DNA of 64,000 bases from the NCBI GenBank assembly GCA_963733905.1, contig CAVTEU010000007.1:1-64000 (forward strand). Direction: 5' to 3'. Shown piece after piece: positions 25,075 through 34,585 of this stretch. Below the pieces are notes generated by a model. It worked only from the letters and a program-made list of their open reading frames with translations. It had not been told where the DNA came from and did not search any database. A program made the translations under genes and the position numbers. Source of the DNA: DATADW01 sp963733905. GTDB lineage: Bacteria; Actinomycetota; Acidimicrobiia; Spongiisociales; DATADW01. Each line of letters begins with the position of its first letter. The stretch's first letter is position 1.

Positions 25075-26213
25075 ATGGCCCACCCCGCCCCCGACCCCGG
25101 ACTCGCCTTGGAGTACCTCGAGGGTGCCCGTCCCTCCGGACCGCTCCTCGCCGAAGCGAGACGGCTGCGCGACGAGGGGAAAGGTCGGACGGTCACCTAC
25201 AGCCGCAAGGTCTTCATCCCGCTCACGACTCTCTGCCGCGACCGCTGCTCCTACTGCACGTTCGCCAAACCTCCCGGTGCCGGTGGCGTCTACCTCGAGC
25301 CCGAAGAGGTGATGGCCGTGGCGCGGGCGGGCGAGGCCCACCGGTGCACCGAGGCGCTTTTCACCCTCGGCGACCGCCCCGAGGAGCGCTGGCCACAGGC
25401 TCGGGCGTTCCTCGACGGAACGGCCACGCCACGACGATGGAATACGTCATCGCCATGTCACAGCGGGTGTCGGCCGAGACCTCTCTCTTTCCCCACGCCA
25501 ACCCTGGTGTGATGACCGAACCGGAGATCCTCTCACTCCGTCCCTTCAACCCGTCGATGGGGTTGATGCTGGAGAACATCTCACCCCGGCTGATGGAGCC
25601 AGGGATGCCCCATCACGACTGCCCCGACAAGGACCCTGGTCTCCGGGTGGCCACCATCGAGGCCGCCGGGAGAGCGGGCGTGCCGTTCACCAGCGGGATA
25701 CTGGTCGGGATCGGGGAGCGCCGCGACGAGGTGATCGAATCGCTCTTCGCCCTCGCCCAGTTGCAGCAGCGCTGGGGGTGCATCCAGGAGGTGATCGTCC
25801 AGAACTTCAGGGCGAAGGCCGACACCCCGATGCGCCGGCATGCCGAGCCGGTCCCGGCTTGGTTCGCCTTGGTGGTCGCCGTCGCCCGTTGGATCCTCGG
25901 CCCGGAGATGAACCTCCAGGTCCCGCCCAACCTCACCGAGCGTTTCGAGCAGTACCTCGACGCCGGGATAAACGACTGGGGAGGCGTCTCGCCGCTCACC
26001 ATCGACTGGGTCAACCCGGAAGCCCCGTGGCCGCATCTCGAGGAGTTGCGGGAGCGGACCGAGGCCGCCGGTTTCCGTCTGATGCCACGCCTGCCCGTCT
26101 ATCCGGAGTACATCCGCCCGTCGTGGATCGACGCTTCGCTGCTCGAAAAGGTTCGGGGAGCGATCGACGCCGAGGGATATGCCGCGGCCCCGCAACTGGA
26201 AGGAGCGGCTTGA
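25075..26213 (+). CDS. cofG: FO synthase subunit 1 (CofG), frame interrupted
   Basis: ATG 25075 begins MAHPAPDPGLALEYLEGA. The radical-SAM cluster motif CRDRCSYC is at about residues 55-62. After a frame change near 25,430 the protein goes on with TMEYVIAMSQRVSAETSLFPHANPG, here the CofG-type block, and ENISPRLMEPGMPHHDCPDK. The total of about 380 residues is normal. With CofH it makes the deazaflavin chromophore of coenzyme F420 from tyrosine and a flavin precursor. Its TGA overlaps the CofH start as TGATG, so both are made together. Confidence 0.93.
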
Positions 26214-28118
26214 TGCCCCGGACGATCAGCTATCTGCGTGTCCGCCCCGCCGAACGGATAATCGAGCTCGCCGCCTCCACCCGGAGGCGCGAGGGGACCA
26301 CCACGCTCGAGGTGGCCGGTTTGAGCGAGGTCGACGTCGCTGCTGCCGGATCGGGCGGGATCCTCCCGGTGGAGGTCGGGGATCCGGCGGACAGTGTTGA
26401 TTTCGTCGGGGCGGTCCCGGCGGCCTGGGTGGCGCTCCCGGCGACGGCGCTGGCGCTCTCCGCTGCCGGGATACCCGGTTTCCGCTTGACGGTTGCTGAC
26501 GAGGGACCCCGCGAGATCGTGCTCGATGCGCTGGCCCGGTCGCAGGCAGTCTTCCTCCGGACCGGGAGGAGCCGGGTTGCCGACGCCGCGGATCTCGCCG
26601 GGCTCCCCGGTCTGGTCGCCACCGTCTCGGTTTTCGTGGACACCATCGAGGACGCCGTGACGGCGGTTGCGCTCGGGGGCTGGGGATCTGCTCCTCCGCG
26701 ACTGGGGGGTGGAGCAACTGGCGGCGCTGCGCGTGGCGCTCGCCCCCGACGCGCTGGTGGAGCGAACCGCTCTCCCCGTCGGGGCGGACGTGGATCAGGT
26801 CCGGGCGGAGCTTCCCGCGGCGCTCTTCACCGCCTGGCTTGGCCAGGTGGACGGGTCGGGGGCCGCCCGACCCCGCTACCGGTGGGCGCCTGGGCTCGAG
26901 GAACCGCTGCCGGTACCGGGACGGCGCCTCTCGGCGGAGTGGGGTGACGCCCTCTGGGTGGAGGGCCGGCCGCCGGAGGAGTTGGACGGCGCCGGTGACC
27001 TCGCCCCCATCTTGGAGCGGTCGCTCGATGGCATGACGCCGACAAAGTCGGAGGTGGAGGCGCTGTTCCGCGCCCGTGGCGACCAGGTGGACGCAGTCGC
27101 ATGGGTGGCCGACCTGCTGCGGCAACAGACCAACGGCGACCGGGTGACCTACGTGGTCAACCGGAACATCAATTACACCAACCTGTGCTACTTCCGCTGC
27201 GGGTTCTGCGCCTTCTCCAAGGGCCCCCGCTCGCTCAACCTGAGGGGCGAGCCCTACCTGATGGGAGTCGAGGAGATCGTGGAGCGAGCCCGCGAGGCGT
27301 GGGAGCGCGGGGCGACCGAGGTGTGTCTCCAAGGCGGTATCCACCCCGACTTCACCGGCGACTTCTACTCCGACGTGGTCGAGTCGATCAAGGCGGAGCT
27401 TCCCGACATCCATATCCACGGATTCACACCGCTCGAGGTGTGGCAGGGCGCCGAGACGCTCGGCGTGCCGGTGCGGCAGTTCCTCACCAGGCTGCGCGAC
27501 GCCGGGTTGGGAACCCTCCCCGGTACCGCGGCGGAGGTGCTCGACGACCGTGTCCGCCACCACCTCTGCCCGGACAAGGTGAGGACCGCCGAGTGGGCCG
27601 AGGTGATGGTCACCGCCCACGAGTTGGGTCTGCGTGCCACATCGACGCTGATGTTCGGTCACATCGACGGGCCGGCGTCGTGGGCGGAGCATTACGAGGT
27701 GCTGCGGGCAATCCAGCGGCGCACCGGTGGTTTCACCGAGTTCGTCCCGCTGCCGTTCGTCCACATGGGGGCGCCGATCTTCCTGCGCGGCCGGTCGCGG
27801 CCCGGCCCGACCTGGGACGAGGTGGTGCTGGTGCACGCTGTCGCCCGCATCGCCTTCGACGGCCTCATCCCGAACATCCAGGCGTCGTGGGTCAAGCTCG
27901 GGCTCGACGGGGGGGCACGGCTGCTCGACGCCGGTTGCAACGACCTCGGGGGGACACTGATGAACGAGATCATCACCCGCTCCGCAGGCGCTGCTCACGG
28001 CCAGGAGGTCACCCCCTCCGACTTCGAGACGGCCATCCTCGCCGCCAACCGCGTCCCTGCCAGGCGATCGACCACATACGAGATCCTCGACGAGGTGTCG
28101 GTCCCGCCGACTCGATAG
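26213..28118 (+). CDS. cofH: FO synthase subunit 2 (CofH) with a long N-terminal extension, frame interrupted
   Basis: The C-terminal 370 residues are typical CofH: the radical-SAM motif CYFRCGFC, then CLQGGIHPDFTGDFY, HGFTPLEVWQGA and GLGTLPGTAAEVLDD, ending near ANRVPARRSTTYEIL. Before this lie about 260 extra residues (26213 to about 27000) that normal CofH lacks, rich in Ala and Val with alternating strands and helices, such as VDFVGAVPAAWVALPATALA and GLVATVSVFVDTIEDAVTA. The ATG overlaps the cofG stop. One frame change lies in a G-run near 26,680, inside the extension. The extension is in the same frame as the CofH domain from there on, so it is part of the protein unless an undetected break separates them. 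Confidence 0.88.
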
Positions 28119-28229
28119 CGGATTGCCCCCGATCACGCCGATTTCGAGCGAGCACGTCGTCAACCCGCGAACCGTCAGGGGTATCAGGCTGCCATGGGGC
28201 GTATCGTTCAGTTCGTGGGGAGGTGACCC

Positions 28230-29070
28230 GTGGCTGATGTTCCCTTGGAGCCGCCCGCCGAGTTGGCGGGCCAGATGGACCCGGATGGCGCCGAGCGCTC
28301 CGATCCGGAGGTGAAGAAGTGGTTGGAGGATGAGCACCGGGCGCCGACATCGACGCTCCGCTCCTGGTGGGCTCCCTGGTACGCAGGTAAGTCCGAGTTC
28401 GCCGACGTCAAGTTCTTCGGTAGGGGAGTGGGAGGTGTCCCGACCGCTGGCCGCGCCGGCCTATGCCGCCCTCGAGCAGGCGCTACGGGCCGGCGGGTAC
28501 ACCCCGCAGTCCTCATGGGCGTTCAACGTGCGCAACATCGCCGGCAGCGACCTGCCCAGCCTGCACAGCTATGGGATCGCCATCGACCTCGACCCGGCGG
28601 CCAATCCCTACGTGCCCTGGTCCGGCTGGCACCAGACCAGGTTCACCCCCGATCAGATCGCCGCGGTGGACGCCATCGTCACCACACGGGGGGTGAGGGT
28701 GTGGAAGTGGGGCGGCCACTGGCGGCCCGACGCCGATCTGATGCACTTTCAGATCGACTGTCACCCCGACGAGCTGCGACATGGAATCGCAGGGCAACGC
28801 GCTGTCAAGCGCGACAGCACCATGGTGTCGGAAATTGCATCGACCAAGAAGGCTTCGGTCGAGGTCCAGTTGCCATACCTGAGAAAGGGGGACAAGGGGA
28901 CCGCGGTGCGATCGCTCCAGGCACTGCTCAGCGTCAGATCGCCGCTCGAAATCGACGGTTCCTTTGGCAAGAACACAGACACAGCGGTGCGGGCGATCCA
29001 AGGCGCCGCCGCCATCGATGTGGACGGTGTCGTCGGCCCGAACACATGGAGGGCGCTCCTCGACATGTGA
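28230..29070 (+). CDS. VanY-type M15 peptidase with C-terminal peptidoglycan-binding domain, frame interrupted
   Basis: GTG 28230 follows GGGGAGGTGA. The product starts MADVPLEPPAELAGQM, has a frame change near 28,425, then the M15 D-Ala-D-Ala carboxypeptidase-like core: LPSLHSYGIAIDLDP with the zinc-binding His and Asp, and WGGHWRPDADLMHFQ with the catalytic region and second His. The last 70 residues (YLRKGDKGTAVRSLQALL, then GVVGPNTWRALL) are a PG_binding_1 domain. No signal peptide is seen in the predicted N-terminus, so export is unclear. The likely role is trimming peptide side chains of peptidoglycan. Confidence 0.82.
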
Positions 29071-29084
29071 CAAACAAATCCCTC

Positions 29085-29123
29085 TTGACAAGATGACATC
29101 ATTATGACATCATAGTGATGTCA
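29085..29123 (+). promoter_or_regulatory. Promoter with three phased TGACATCA half-sites
   Basis: TTGACA at 29085-29090 is followed by TGACATCA at 29094, the same at 29105, and its inverse TGATGTCA at 29116. The sites start exactly 11 bp apart, one helix turn, and the last two form the palindrome TGACATCATAGTGATGTCA. The array overlaps the expected -10 region and precedes the operon starting at 29151, which encodes a ribbon-helix-helix protein that could bind it. Confidence 0.65.
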
Positions 29124-29150
29124 GCAATGTCGATAGCGGGAGGAGTAGCC

Positions 29151-29324
29151 ATGTACTTGGGATTCAGCGACCGTTTCCACGCAGAGAAGGTACGGCAGTT
29201 CACCGCGGCGAGGGGCCAGCGTCCCCGGGGACGGGACAGCAGGCCGGCATCACGCCGTTCAGACGCCACCCGCCCAGCCGACCGTCGCCCGGCGGTGCCG
29301 GGAACGGCGGGTCGGGGGAACTGA
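29151..29324 (+). CDS. Small basic protein, first gene of the RHH-DUF4097 operon
   Basis: ATG 29151 has a strong GGGAGGAG site six bases upstream. The 57 residues begin MYLGFSDRFHAEKVRQFTA and then become very Arg-, Pro- and Ala-rich, probably disordered. It is 28 bp from the phased operator. No family known; only the context gives it weight. Confidence 0.5.
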   Translation: MYLGFSDRFHAEKVRQFTAARGQRPRGRDSRPASRRSDATRPADRRPAVPGTAGRGN

Positions 29325-29327
29325 GCG

Positions 29328-29603
29328 ATGGACACAGCGGGTGCACTCACCCAGATCGAGGGGGCGGTGGCCGACCATCTCGCCCTGACCGGGAGCGACC
29401 CATCGGTCGAGCAGGCTTCGCAGGCCCTGCTCACCGCCCTCCGGCCGGCGTTCCGACAGGTGGCATACGAGTTGGCCCAGCAAGCCGCCCACGAGGTGGC
29501 CGCCCAGCTTCCCGGCAGAGAGGTGGACGTGGTCCTCGAGGAAGGGGAGCCGGTCCTCCGTATCCGGCACGCCGCCACCGATGATGTTGGTCGACCCCGA
29601 TGA
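29328..29603 (+). CDS. Hypothetical protein in the RHH-DUF4097 operon
   Basis: 91 residues, all-helical up to about residue 65 (EGAVADHLALTGSDPSVEQA, VAYELAQQAAHEVAAQLPG), then strands VDVVLEEGEPVLRIRHA. It overlaps the next gene by 23 bp, so both are translated together. Found upstream of a ribbon-helix-helix gene, it could be its partner protein, but nothing in the sequence proves that. Confidence 0.6.
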   Translation: MDTAGALTQIEGAVADHLALTGSDPSVEQASQALLTALRPAFRQVAYELAQQAAHEVAAQLPGREVDVVLEEGEPVLRIRHAATDDVGRPR

Positions 29604-29784
29604 TCTCGACGCCCGCATCACGCTGCGCGTCCCCGCCAACCTGAAGCTGGCCGTGGAGTCCGCTGCCCAGCAGCTTGGCGACTCGGTCAACTCCTTCGTC
29701 GTGCGGACTCTGGCGGCCCAGCAACGCGAAGCCGAGCGCCAGACCGGATCAGGGAGGAGCATGAAGGGGACGATCCGGCTGTGA
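29581..29784 (+). CDS. Ribbon-helix-helix DNA-binding protein (HicB/Arc type)
   Basis: 67 residues from ATG 29581. The core DARITLRVPANLKLAVESAA gives the beta strand and first helix and GDSVNSFVVRTLAAQQRE the second helix of an RHH domain, of the HicB-antitoxin/Arc class. RHH proteins bind phased short half-sites as chains of dimers, which fits the 11-bp-spaced array at 29094-29123, so autoregulation of the operon is a reasonable inference. No HicA-like toxin is encoded nearby. Confidence 0.75.
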   Translation: MMLVDPDDLDARITLRVPANLKLAVESAAQQLGDSVNSFVVRTLAAQQREAERQTGSGRSMKGTIRL

Positions 29785-30545
29785 GGCACGAGCAGTTCAC
29801 GGTCGAGGCGCCGCCTCGGATCGAGATCTCGCTCCGCTCTGGCGAGGTCAAGGTCGTCGAGGGTGCCGAGGGATGGGTCGAGGTAACGATCGACGGCCCC
29901 CACCCCGAGCAGTTCGCCGTCAGTCAGACCGGCTCTTCGGTCGTGGTGCGACAGGAGTTCACCGGGTCGTGGCTGACGGGTAGTCGCGGCGCCCACCGGG
30001 TGTCGATCACAGCCCCGTCGGGGTCGCGCTTGGAGTCGTCTCTCGCCTCGGCCGACCTGGTGGTGGAGCTTCGACTGGAATCGCTCCAGGCGGACACCGC
30101 TTCGGGAGATGTCCGGCTCGGGTCGGTCAGCGGAGATGCCGCGGTGAAGACGGCTTCGGGAGACGTGAGGGTCGAAGCGGTTGGCGGGGAGCTCCGTTTC
30201 TCGTCCGCCTCCGGCGAGCTGCGAGTCGGCCGCCTCGGGAGCGGTTGGCTCAACACCGCGTCGGGCGACGTGGTGGTCGACCAGGCCGACGGCACCACCG
30301 AGATCAAGACGGCGAGCGGGAACGTCCGCGTGTCACGGTTCACCGGCGCCGGGCTTTCGGTCAAGACGGTGAGCGGCGACTTCACGGTGGGGATCCCGAC
30401 CGGCACCGAGCTGGGTTTCGAAGCCGACACGATGTCGGGCAGGGTGGTTCTCCCCGATCCCGCACCCGCCGAGCAGCCGGTCGAGCGCTCGGCCCGGCTC
30501 AACTTCAAATCGGTGTCCGGGGACCTCCGGGTACGCCGCCTCTAA
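29781..30545 (+). CDS. DUF4097 beta-repeat protein
   Basis: 254 residues from GTG 29781, overlapping the RHH gene as GTGA. The second half is built from repeated strands of the type TASGDVRLGSVSGD and TASGDVRVEAVGGELRFSSASG, the right-handed beta-helix pattern of the DUF4097 family. There is no signal peptide. The link of a small RHH gene with DUF4097 is one I have seen in other Actinobacteria; the function of the pair is not known. Confidence 0.8.
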   Translation: MRHEQFTVEAPPRIEISLRSGEVKVVEGAEGWVEVTIDGPHPEQFAVSQTGSSVVVRQEFTGSWLTGSRGAHRVSITAPSGSRLESSLASADLVVELRLESLQADTASGDVRLGSVSGDAAVKTASGDVRVEAVGGELRFSSASGELRVGRLGSGWLNTASGDVVVDQADGTTEIKTASGNVRVSRFTGAGLSVKTVSGDFTVGIPTGTELGFEADTMSGRVVLPDPAPAEQPVERSARLNFKSVSGDLRVRRL

Positions 30546-30579
30546 GCCACTCGCCTGGAATACCGGCTCTACCCTCGGT

Positions 30580-31797
30580 GTGGTGGACCCCAGGGATTCG
30601 GCCGAGGAAGCCGCCTTCCGCGCCGAGGCACGAAGCTGGCTCGAGAATCATGCCCGGAAGCGGCCTGGGCCCGCGATAGCTCCGTCGGCGATCGTCGCCG
30701 AATGGTCTCCTGAAGAGGAGGAGGTCCGATTCGGCGCAGCCATCGACTGGCAGCGTCTCAAAGCCGAGCAGGGCTGGGCAGGGATCGCCTGGCCAACCCG
30801 ATACGGGGGCCGCGGTGCCGGGTTGGTCGAATCGGTCATCTTCGACGAGGAGGAGACCCGCTTCGATGTGCCGCGCGACGCGCTCTCCGTCGGGCTGGGG
30901 TGGTGCGGTCCGGCGATACTCGTCCACGGGAGTGATGAGCAGCGCGACCGGTTTCTCCCACCCCTTTTGCGCGGCGACGAGGTGTGGTGTCAGTTGTTCT
31001 CCGAGCCCGACGCCGGCTCCGACCTCGCCGGTTTGAGGACCCGGGCGGTTCGTGACGGCGAGGAATGGGTGCTGTCCGGCCAGAAGGTCTGGACCACGTT
31101 CGCCCACCGCTCCGATTGGGGGCTGTGCATAGCCCGAACCGATCCCGGTGTCCCCAAGCACCGCGGGCTGACCGCCTTCGTGGTGGACATGCGCCACCCC
31201 GGGGTCCACTGCAACCCGCTCGTCCAGATGACAGGGTCGTCCAACTTCAACGAGGTCTTCCTCGATGAGGTCGTGGTGCCCGATGACCGGGTGGTCGGAG
31301 GGGTCGGCCAGGGGTGGGCGGTGGTGATCACCACCTTCATGTTCGAGAGGACGGGGATCATCTTCGACACCGAGGGCGTCGTGGCGGCGCTCAAGGCTCT
31401 CATTGGCGAGACCGGCACCGGGGACCGTCGCACGGTTCGGGAGCGGTTCGCCCAGGTCGCCATTGGGTCGCGGCTCCTCCAATTCCACAAGCTGCGTTTG
31501 TTGACCGCACTCGCCCAGGGCCGGACACCCGGCCCCGAGGGCTCGGTGGTCAAACTGGCGGCGACGAGGTTCCTGAGCGGGGCATACGACCTGGGACTCG
31601 AACTGCTCGGTCCCTTCGGAACGCTCGAAGGGCGAGACGGTTCGGCAGAGTGGATCTCGGCATTCCTCGGAGCGCCCGGATTGCGGATCGGCGGGGGCAC
31701 CGACGAGGTGCAGAAGAACATCATCTCCGAGAGGATCCTCGGCCTGCCCGGCGAACCGCGCCCCGACCGGGATCAGCCCTTTGCAGCTACGACCTGA
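30580..31797 (+). CDS. Acyl-CoA dehydrogenase
   Basis: A complete 405-residue flavoprotein from GTG 30580. Visible are the N-terminal helical domain, WCQLFSEPDAGSDLAGLRTR (FAD/substrate loop), GQKVWTTFAHRSDWG in the beta domain and the C-terminal GGGTDEVQKNIISERILGLP. This family dehydrogenates acyl-CoA esters with electron transfer to ETF. The long form with SEPDAGSD is common among actinobacterial enzymes acting on fatty-acid or steroid side chains. The substrate cannot be told. Confidence 0.92.
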   Translation: MVDPRDSAEEAAFRAEARSWLENHARKRPGPAIAPSAIVAEWSPEEEEVRFGAAIDWQRLKAEQGWAGIAWPTRYGGRGAGLVESVIFDEEETRFDVPRDALSVGLGWCGPAILVHGSDEQRDRFLPPLLRGDEVWCQLFSEPDAGSDLAGLRTRAVRDGEEWVLSGQKVWTTFAHRSDWGLCIARTDPGVPKHRGLTAFVVDMRHPGVHCNPLVQMTGSSNFNEVFLDEVVVPDDRVVGGVGQGWAVVITTFMFERTGIIFDTEGVVAALKALIGETGTGDRRTVRERFAQVAIGSRLLQFHKLRLLTALAQGRTPGPEGSVVKLAATRFLSGAYDLGLELLGPFGTLEGRDGSAEWISAFLGAPGLRIGGGTDEVQKNIISERILGLPGEPRPDRDQPFAATT

Positions 31798-31800
31798 CGG

Positions 31801-32687
31801 TCACTCGCTGGTCTTGAGAGTGACCGCGGTGCCCGCGGCCGACACGACCACCCTCCCGGCAACCTCGACCAGGTCCACCGAGACGCCGATCACGGCGTGG
31901 GCGCCGCGTGCCAGGGCATCGTCGACCATCCGCTCGACCGCGTCCTGCCGGGCGGAGCGGAGACCTCCCTCCAGGTTGTCGACGGACACGGCCAGCTCCC
32001 CGGTGACCAGCCCGAGGTAGGTGTCGACCTCCCACTCGGAGAGCGTGGCGGAGGTGGTGACGATGGGACGCCACACGGCTCGACCCGCCGGATCCTCCAC
32101 CCAGCCCTGCGCCGACTGCCGCCAGAGCGCACCCCACCCCGAGGAACCCGATCTGTCGGCACCCATGCTCCAAGCGGCCGCCTCGCTGCTGGCGGCGGGT
32201 GCCTCGGCGGCGCTCGGCCAGGGAAGGTCGATCGGTGCCGGTTGCGTGGGCGGCAGGTCAGGCTGCTGGTCCGCAACGGTGACGTCGTCACCGGCCCCGA
32301 TTGGTCGTCACGGGGGTGTCGGCGCCTCGTTGCTCCGTCGTCGCAGTCGGCTCGATTGGCGTGCCGGTTGTCGGAGCCTGGTCTTCGAACCATCCGGTCG
32401 GCGCGGCGACGTCCTCGGCCGGGCTGGTTTGGTCATCCTGGATGGGTGTCGGAGCCGTGGGGTCATCGACCTGCCCGCCAGGCACCGCCGGTACGTCGGG
32501 TCCACCATCGGGCGCCGTGGGACCGGTTTCGGAAGCTTCAGGGGGGCGATCTGCTGATTCCTGAGACGGCTGGTCCGCGGTGGCCGAATCGGGCTCGGCG
32601 GTGACTGCCGAGTCGTCCGCCTCGACGGCCTCTGGGCGCTCCTCGTCTCCCGTCTCAGTGATCGGGTCTCGATCGTCGGGTTCCACC
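31801..32687 (-). CDS. Acidic disordered protein with C-terminal YbjQ-like (UPF0145) domain, frame interrupted
   Basis: GTG 32687 follows GGAG. The first half is Asp/Glu/Pro/Thr-rich and surely disordered (EAVEADDSAVTAEPDSATAD). After a frame change near 32,300 the protein continues VADQQPDLPPTQPAPIDLPW and ends in a domain of about 95 residues: PIVTTSATLSEWEVDTYLGL, SARQDAVERMVDDALARGAH and AVIGVSVDLVEVAGRVVVSA. The order matches the heavy-metal-binding UPF0145/YbjQ family, whose function is unknown. Joining such a long acidic region to it is unusual. Confidence 0.7.
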
Positions 32688-32734
32688 TGGCTGCTCCGCT
32701 TCGGGACGGCGAGCCTACCGCCGCTACCGTCGGC

Positions 32735-33459
32735 ATGGTGCGGGTCTCGGTGGTCACCATCTTCCCCGGGTGGTTCGAATCGCCGCTCGGGGTGAGCGTC
32801 GTCGCCCGGGCGATCGCAAACGGCGCTCTCCAGGTGGATCTGCTCGATCTTCGCCAACACGGGCTGGGCCGGCACCGTCAGGTGGACGACGCCCCGTTCG
32901 GTGGCGGGGCGGGGATGGTGATGATGGTCGAGCCGATCGACCTCGCACTGCCGGTCTCGAGGGTGCCCACAAGGTGCTCTTCTCGCCGGCGGGTGCCAGG
33001 CTCGACCAGGCCACGCTCGACCGCTGGGCCGGGCTAGAGCACATCGCCCTGGTCTGCGGCCGCTACGAAGGTGTGGACCAGCGGGTCGCCGACAATCTGG
33101 TTGACGAGGAGATCTCCCTCGGCGACTTCGTCCTCGCCGGCGGCGAGCCGGCGGCGATGGCGGTGATCGAGGGCATTGCCCGGTTGCTCCCCGGTGTCGT
33201 CGGGAACCCGGTGTCAACAGAGACCGAGTCGTTCCGCTCCGGGCTGTTGGAGGAGCCGCAGTACACCCGGCCCGCCGAGTATCGAGGCTGGGCGGTCCCC
33301 GAGGTGCTGCTCAGCGGCGACCACGGGAGGATCGAGCGGTGGCGGGTGCAGCAGAGGAGCGAGCGGACCGAGCAACGCCGTCCCGACCTTCGGAACCTGA
33401 TGCGAGTTGGCCGAGATGCCCGAAAGTGCCGAAAGGTGCCGCAGAAAGGCGAGTTGTGA
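32735..33459 (+). CDS. trmD: tRNA (guanine-N1)-methyltransferase TrmD, frame interrupted
   Basis: ATG 32735 starts VRVSVVTIFPGWFESPLGVS. The knot motifs follow: DDAPFGGGAGMVM, then after a frame change near 32,960 KVLFSPAGARLDQATL, CGRYEGVDQRVADNLVDEE and GDFVLAGGEPAAM. The C-terminal domain has YTRPAEYRGWAVPEVLLSGD. The enzyme makes m1G37 in tRNAs reading CUN, CCN and CGG codons and prevents frameshifting. It is followed by rplS as usual. Confidence 0.95.
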
Positions 33460-33526
33460 GCGACCTGGTAACATCGGATCCCGCCGCGGCGCTCCTGTTT
33501 GCCGCGTCCCGAAGGAGCCTCCCCCG

Positions 33527-33875
33527 ATGAACGACCTCGAGCACGTGCAGAGCGCGCAACTGCGCGACGACGTCCCCGACTTCAGACCGGGCGACACCGT
33601 CAAGGTGCACGTGAGAGTGGTCGAGGGCGGACGCGAACGGGTCCAGGTGTTCGAGGGAGTGGTCATCGCCCGTGACGGCAGCCGGCTCAACGCCACGTTC
33701 ACCGTCCGCAAGATCAGCTTCGGCGGTCGGTGTCGAGCGGATCTTCCCGGTGCACGCCCCCATCATCCAGAAGATCGAGGTGACACGTCGAGGAGCGGTG
33801 CGGCGCGGCAAGCTCTACTACTTGCGCGATCGGGTTGGGAAGTCGGCTCGAATCCGTGAGCGACGCACCACCTGA
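33527..33875 (+). CDS. rplS: 50S ribosomal protein L19, frame interrupted
   Basis: GAAGGAG precedes ATG 33527. The product starts MNDLEHVQSAQLRDDVPDF and continues PGDTVKVHVRVVEGGRERVQ, then after a frame change near 33,725 GVERIFPVHAPIIQKIEVTR and KLYYLRDRVGKSARI. About 115 residues, the normal length. L19 lies at the subunit interface. The end overlaps the start of lepB by about 20 bp. Confidence 0.95.
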
Positions 33876-34548
33876 GCCCGCACCCGGCGGGGTGGTGACA
33901 CCCGAGCAGGGGACCGATCGCACCGGCCCGGGCAGGCATGTCCGCGTGGACGAAAAACCACAGCGGTCGGGTGCCAAGTCCTTCCTCACCGAGCTTCCCA
34001 TCTTGGTGCTGGTGGCATTGGCGGTGGCCGTCCTGATCAAGACCTTCCTGGTCCAGGCGTTCTACATACCGTCCGGCTCGATGATCCCCACGCTCGAGAT
34101 CAACGACCGGGTGCTGGTCAACAAGCTCGCCTACCGCTTTGGCGACCCACAGCGGGGGGACGTGGTGGTCTTCGACAGCAATGGCCCCGAAGTCGATGAG
34201 TCGGTGGTCGAGGGGGTCCTACGGCACATAGCTGAAGCCATCGGGCTGCGGACCGCCGCCACCGACGACTTCATCAAGCGGGTGATCGCGGTGGAAGGCG
34301 ACACGGTGAGGATCACGGGTAACCAGGTGCTGGTCAACGGGGATCCGATCGATGAGCCGTACCTGCCACCGGGGACCGTGATGCCCGACGAGCGGGCGGT
34401 ACGGGTCGGCCCGGGCGAGTTGTTCGTCATGGGTGACAACAGAGAGCACTCCCAGGACAGCCGGGTCTTCGGCCCGATCCCGGTCGAAGAGGTGATCGGC
34501 CGGGCCTTCGTCCGGATCTGGCCCCCATCTCGATGGGGAGGGCTCTGA
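33856..34548 (+). CDS. lepB: Signal peptidase I
   Basis: GTG 33856 (VSDAPPEPAPG) is preferred; a TTG seven codons earlier is possible. A cytoplasmic Pro-rich N-terminus is followed by one membrane helix (LPILVLVALAVAVLIKTFLV), then the catalytic Ser box FYIPSGSMIPTLEINDRVLV, the Lys box DDFIKRVIAVEGDTV and MGDNREHSQDSR. This is the Ser-Lys protease that removes signal peptides of secreted proteins on the outer membrane face, needed for the many exported proteins of this window. Complete. Confidence 0.95.
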   Translation: MSDAPPEPAPGGVVTPEQGTDRTGPGRHVRVDEKPQRSGAKSFLTELPILVLVALAVAVLIKTFLVQAFYIPSGSMIPTLEINDRVLVNKLAYRFGDPQRGDVVVFDSNGPEVDESVVEGVLRHIAEAIGLRTAATDDFIKRVIAVEGDTVRITGNQVLVNGDPIDEPYLPPGTVMPDERAVRVGPGELFVMGDNREHSQDSRVFGPIPVEEVIGRAFVRIWPPSRWGGL

Positions 34549-34585
34549 GCCTTGGCAGCTCAGCCGCCATTCCTATCCCGAGCCC

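Noticed and set aside
26226..28337. A 703-codon open frame on the minus strand opposite cofH
   Set aside because: It is the mirror of a GC-rich gene with G/C third positions; the plus strand has the CofH radical-SAM motifs. Arg/His/Pro-rich composition without any motif.
29581..29784. Toxin-antitoxin system suggested by the HicB-like RHH protein
   Set aside because: No HicA-like or other toxin gene is adjacent; the following gene is a DUF4097 structural protein.
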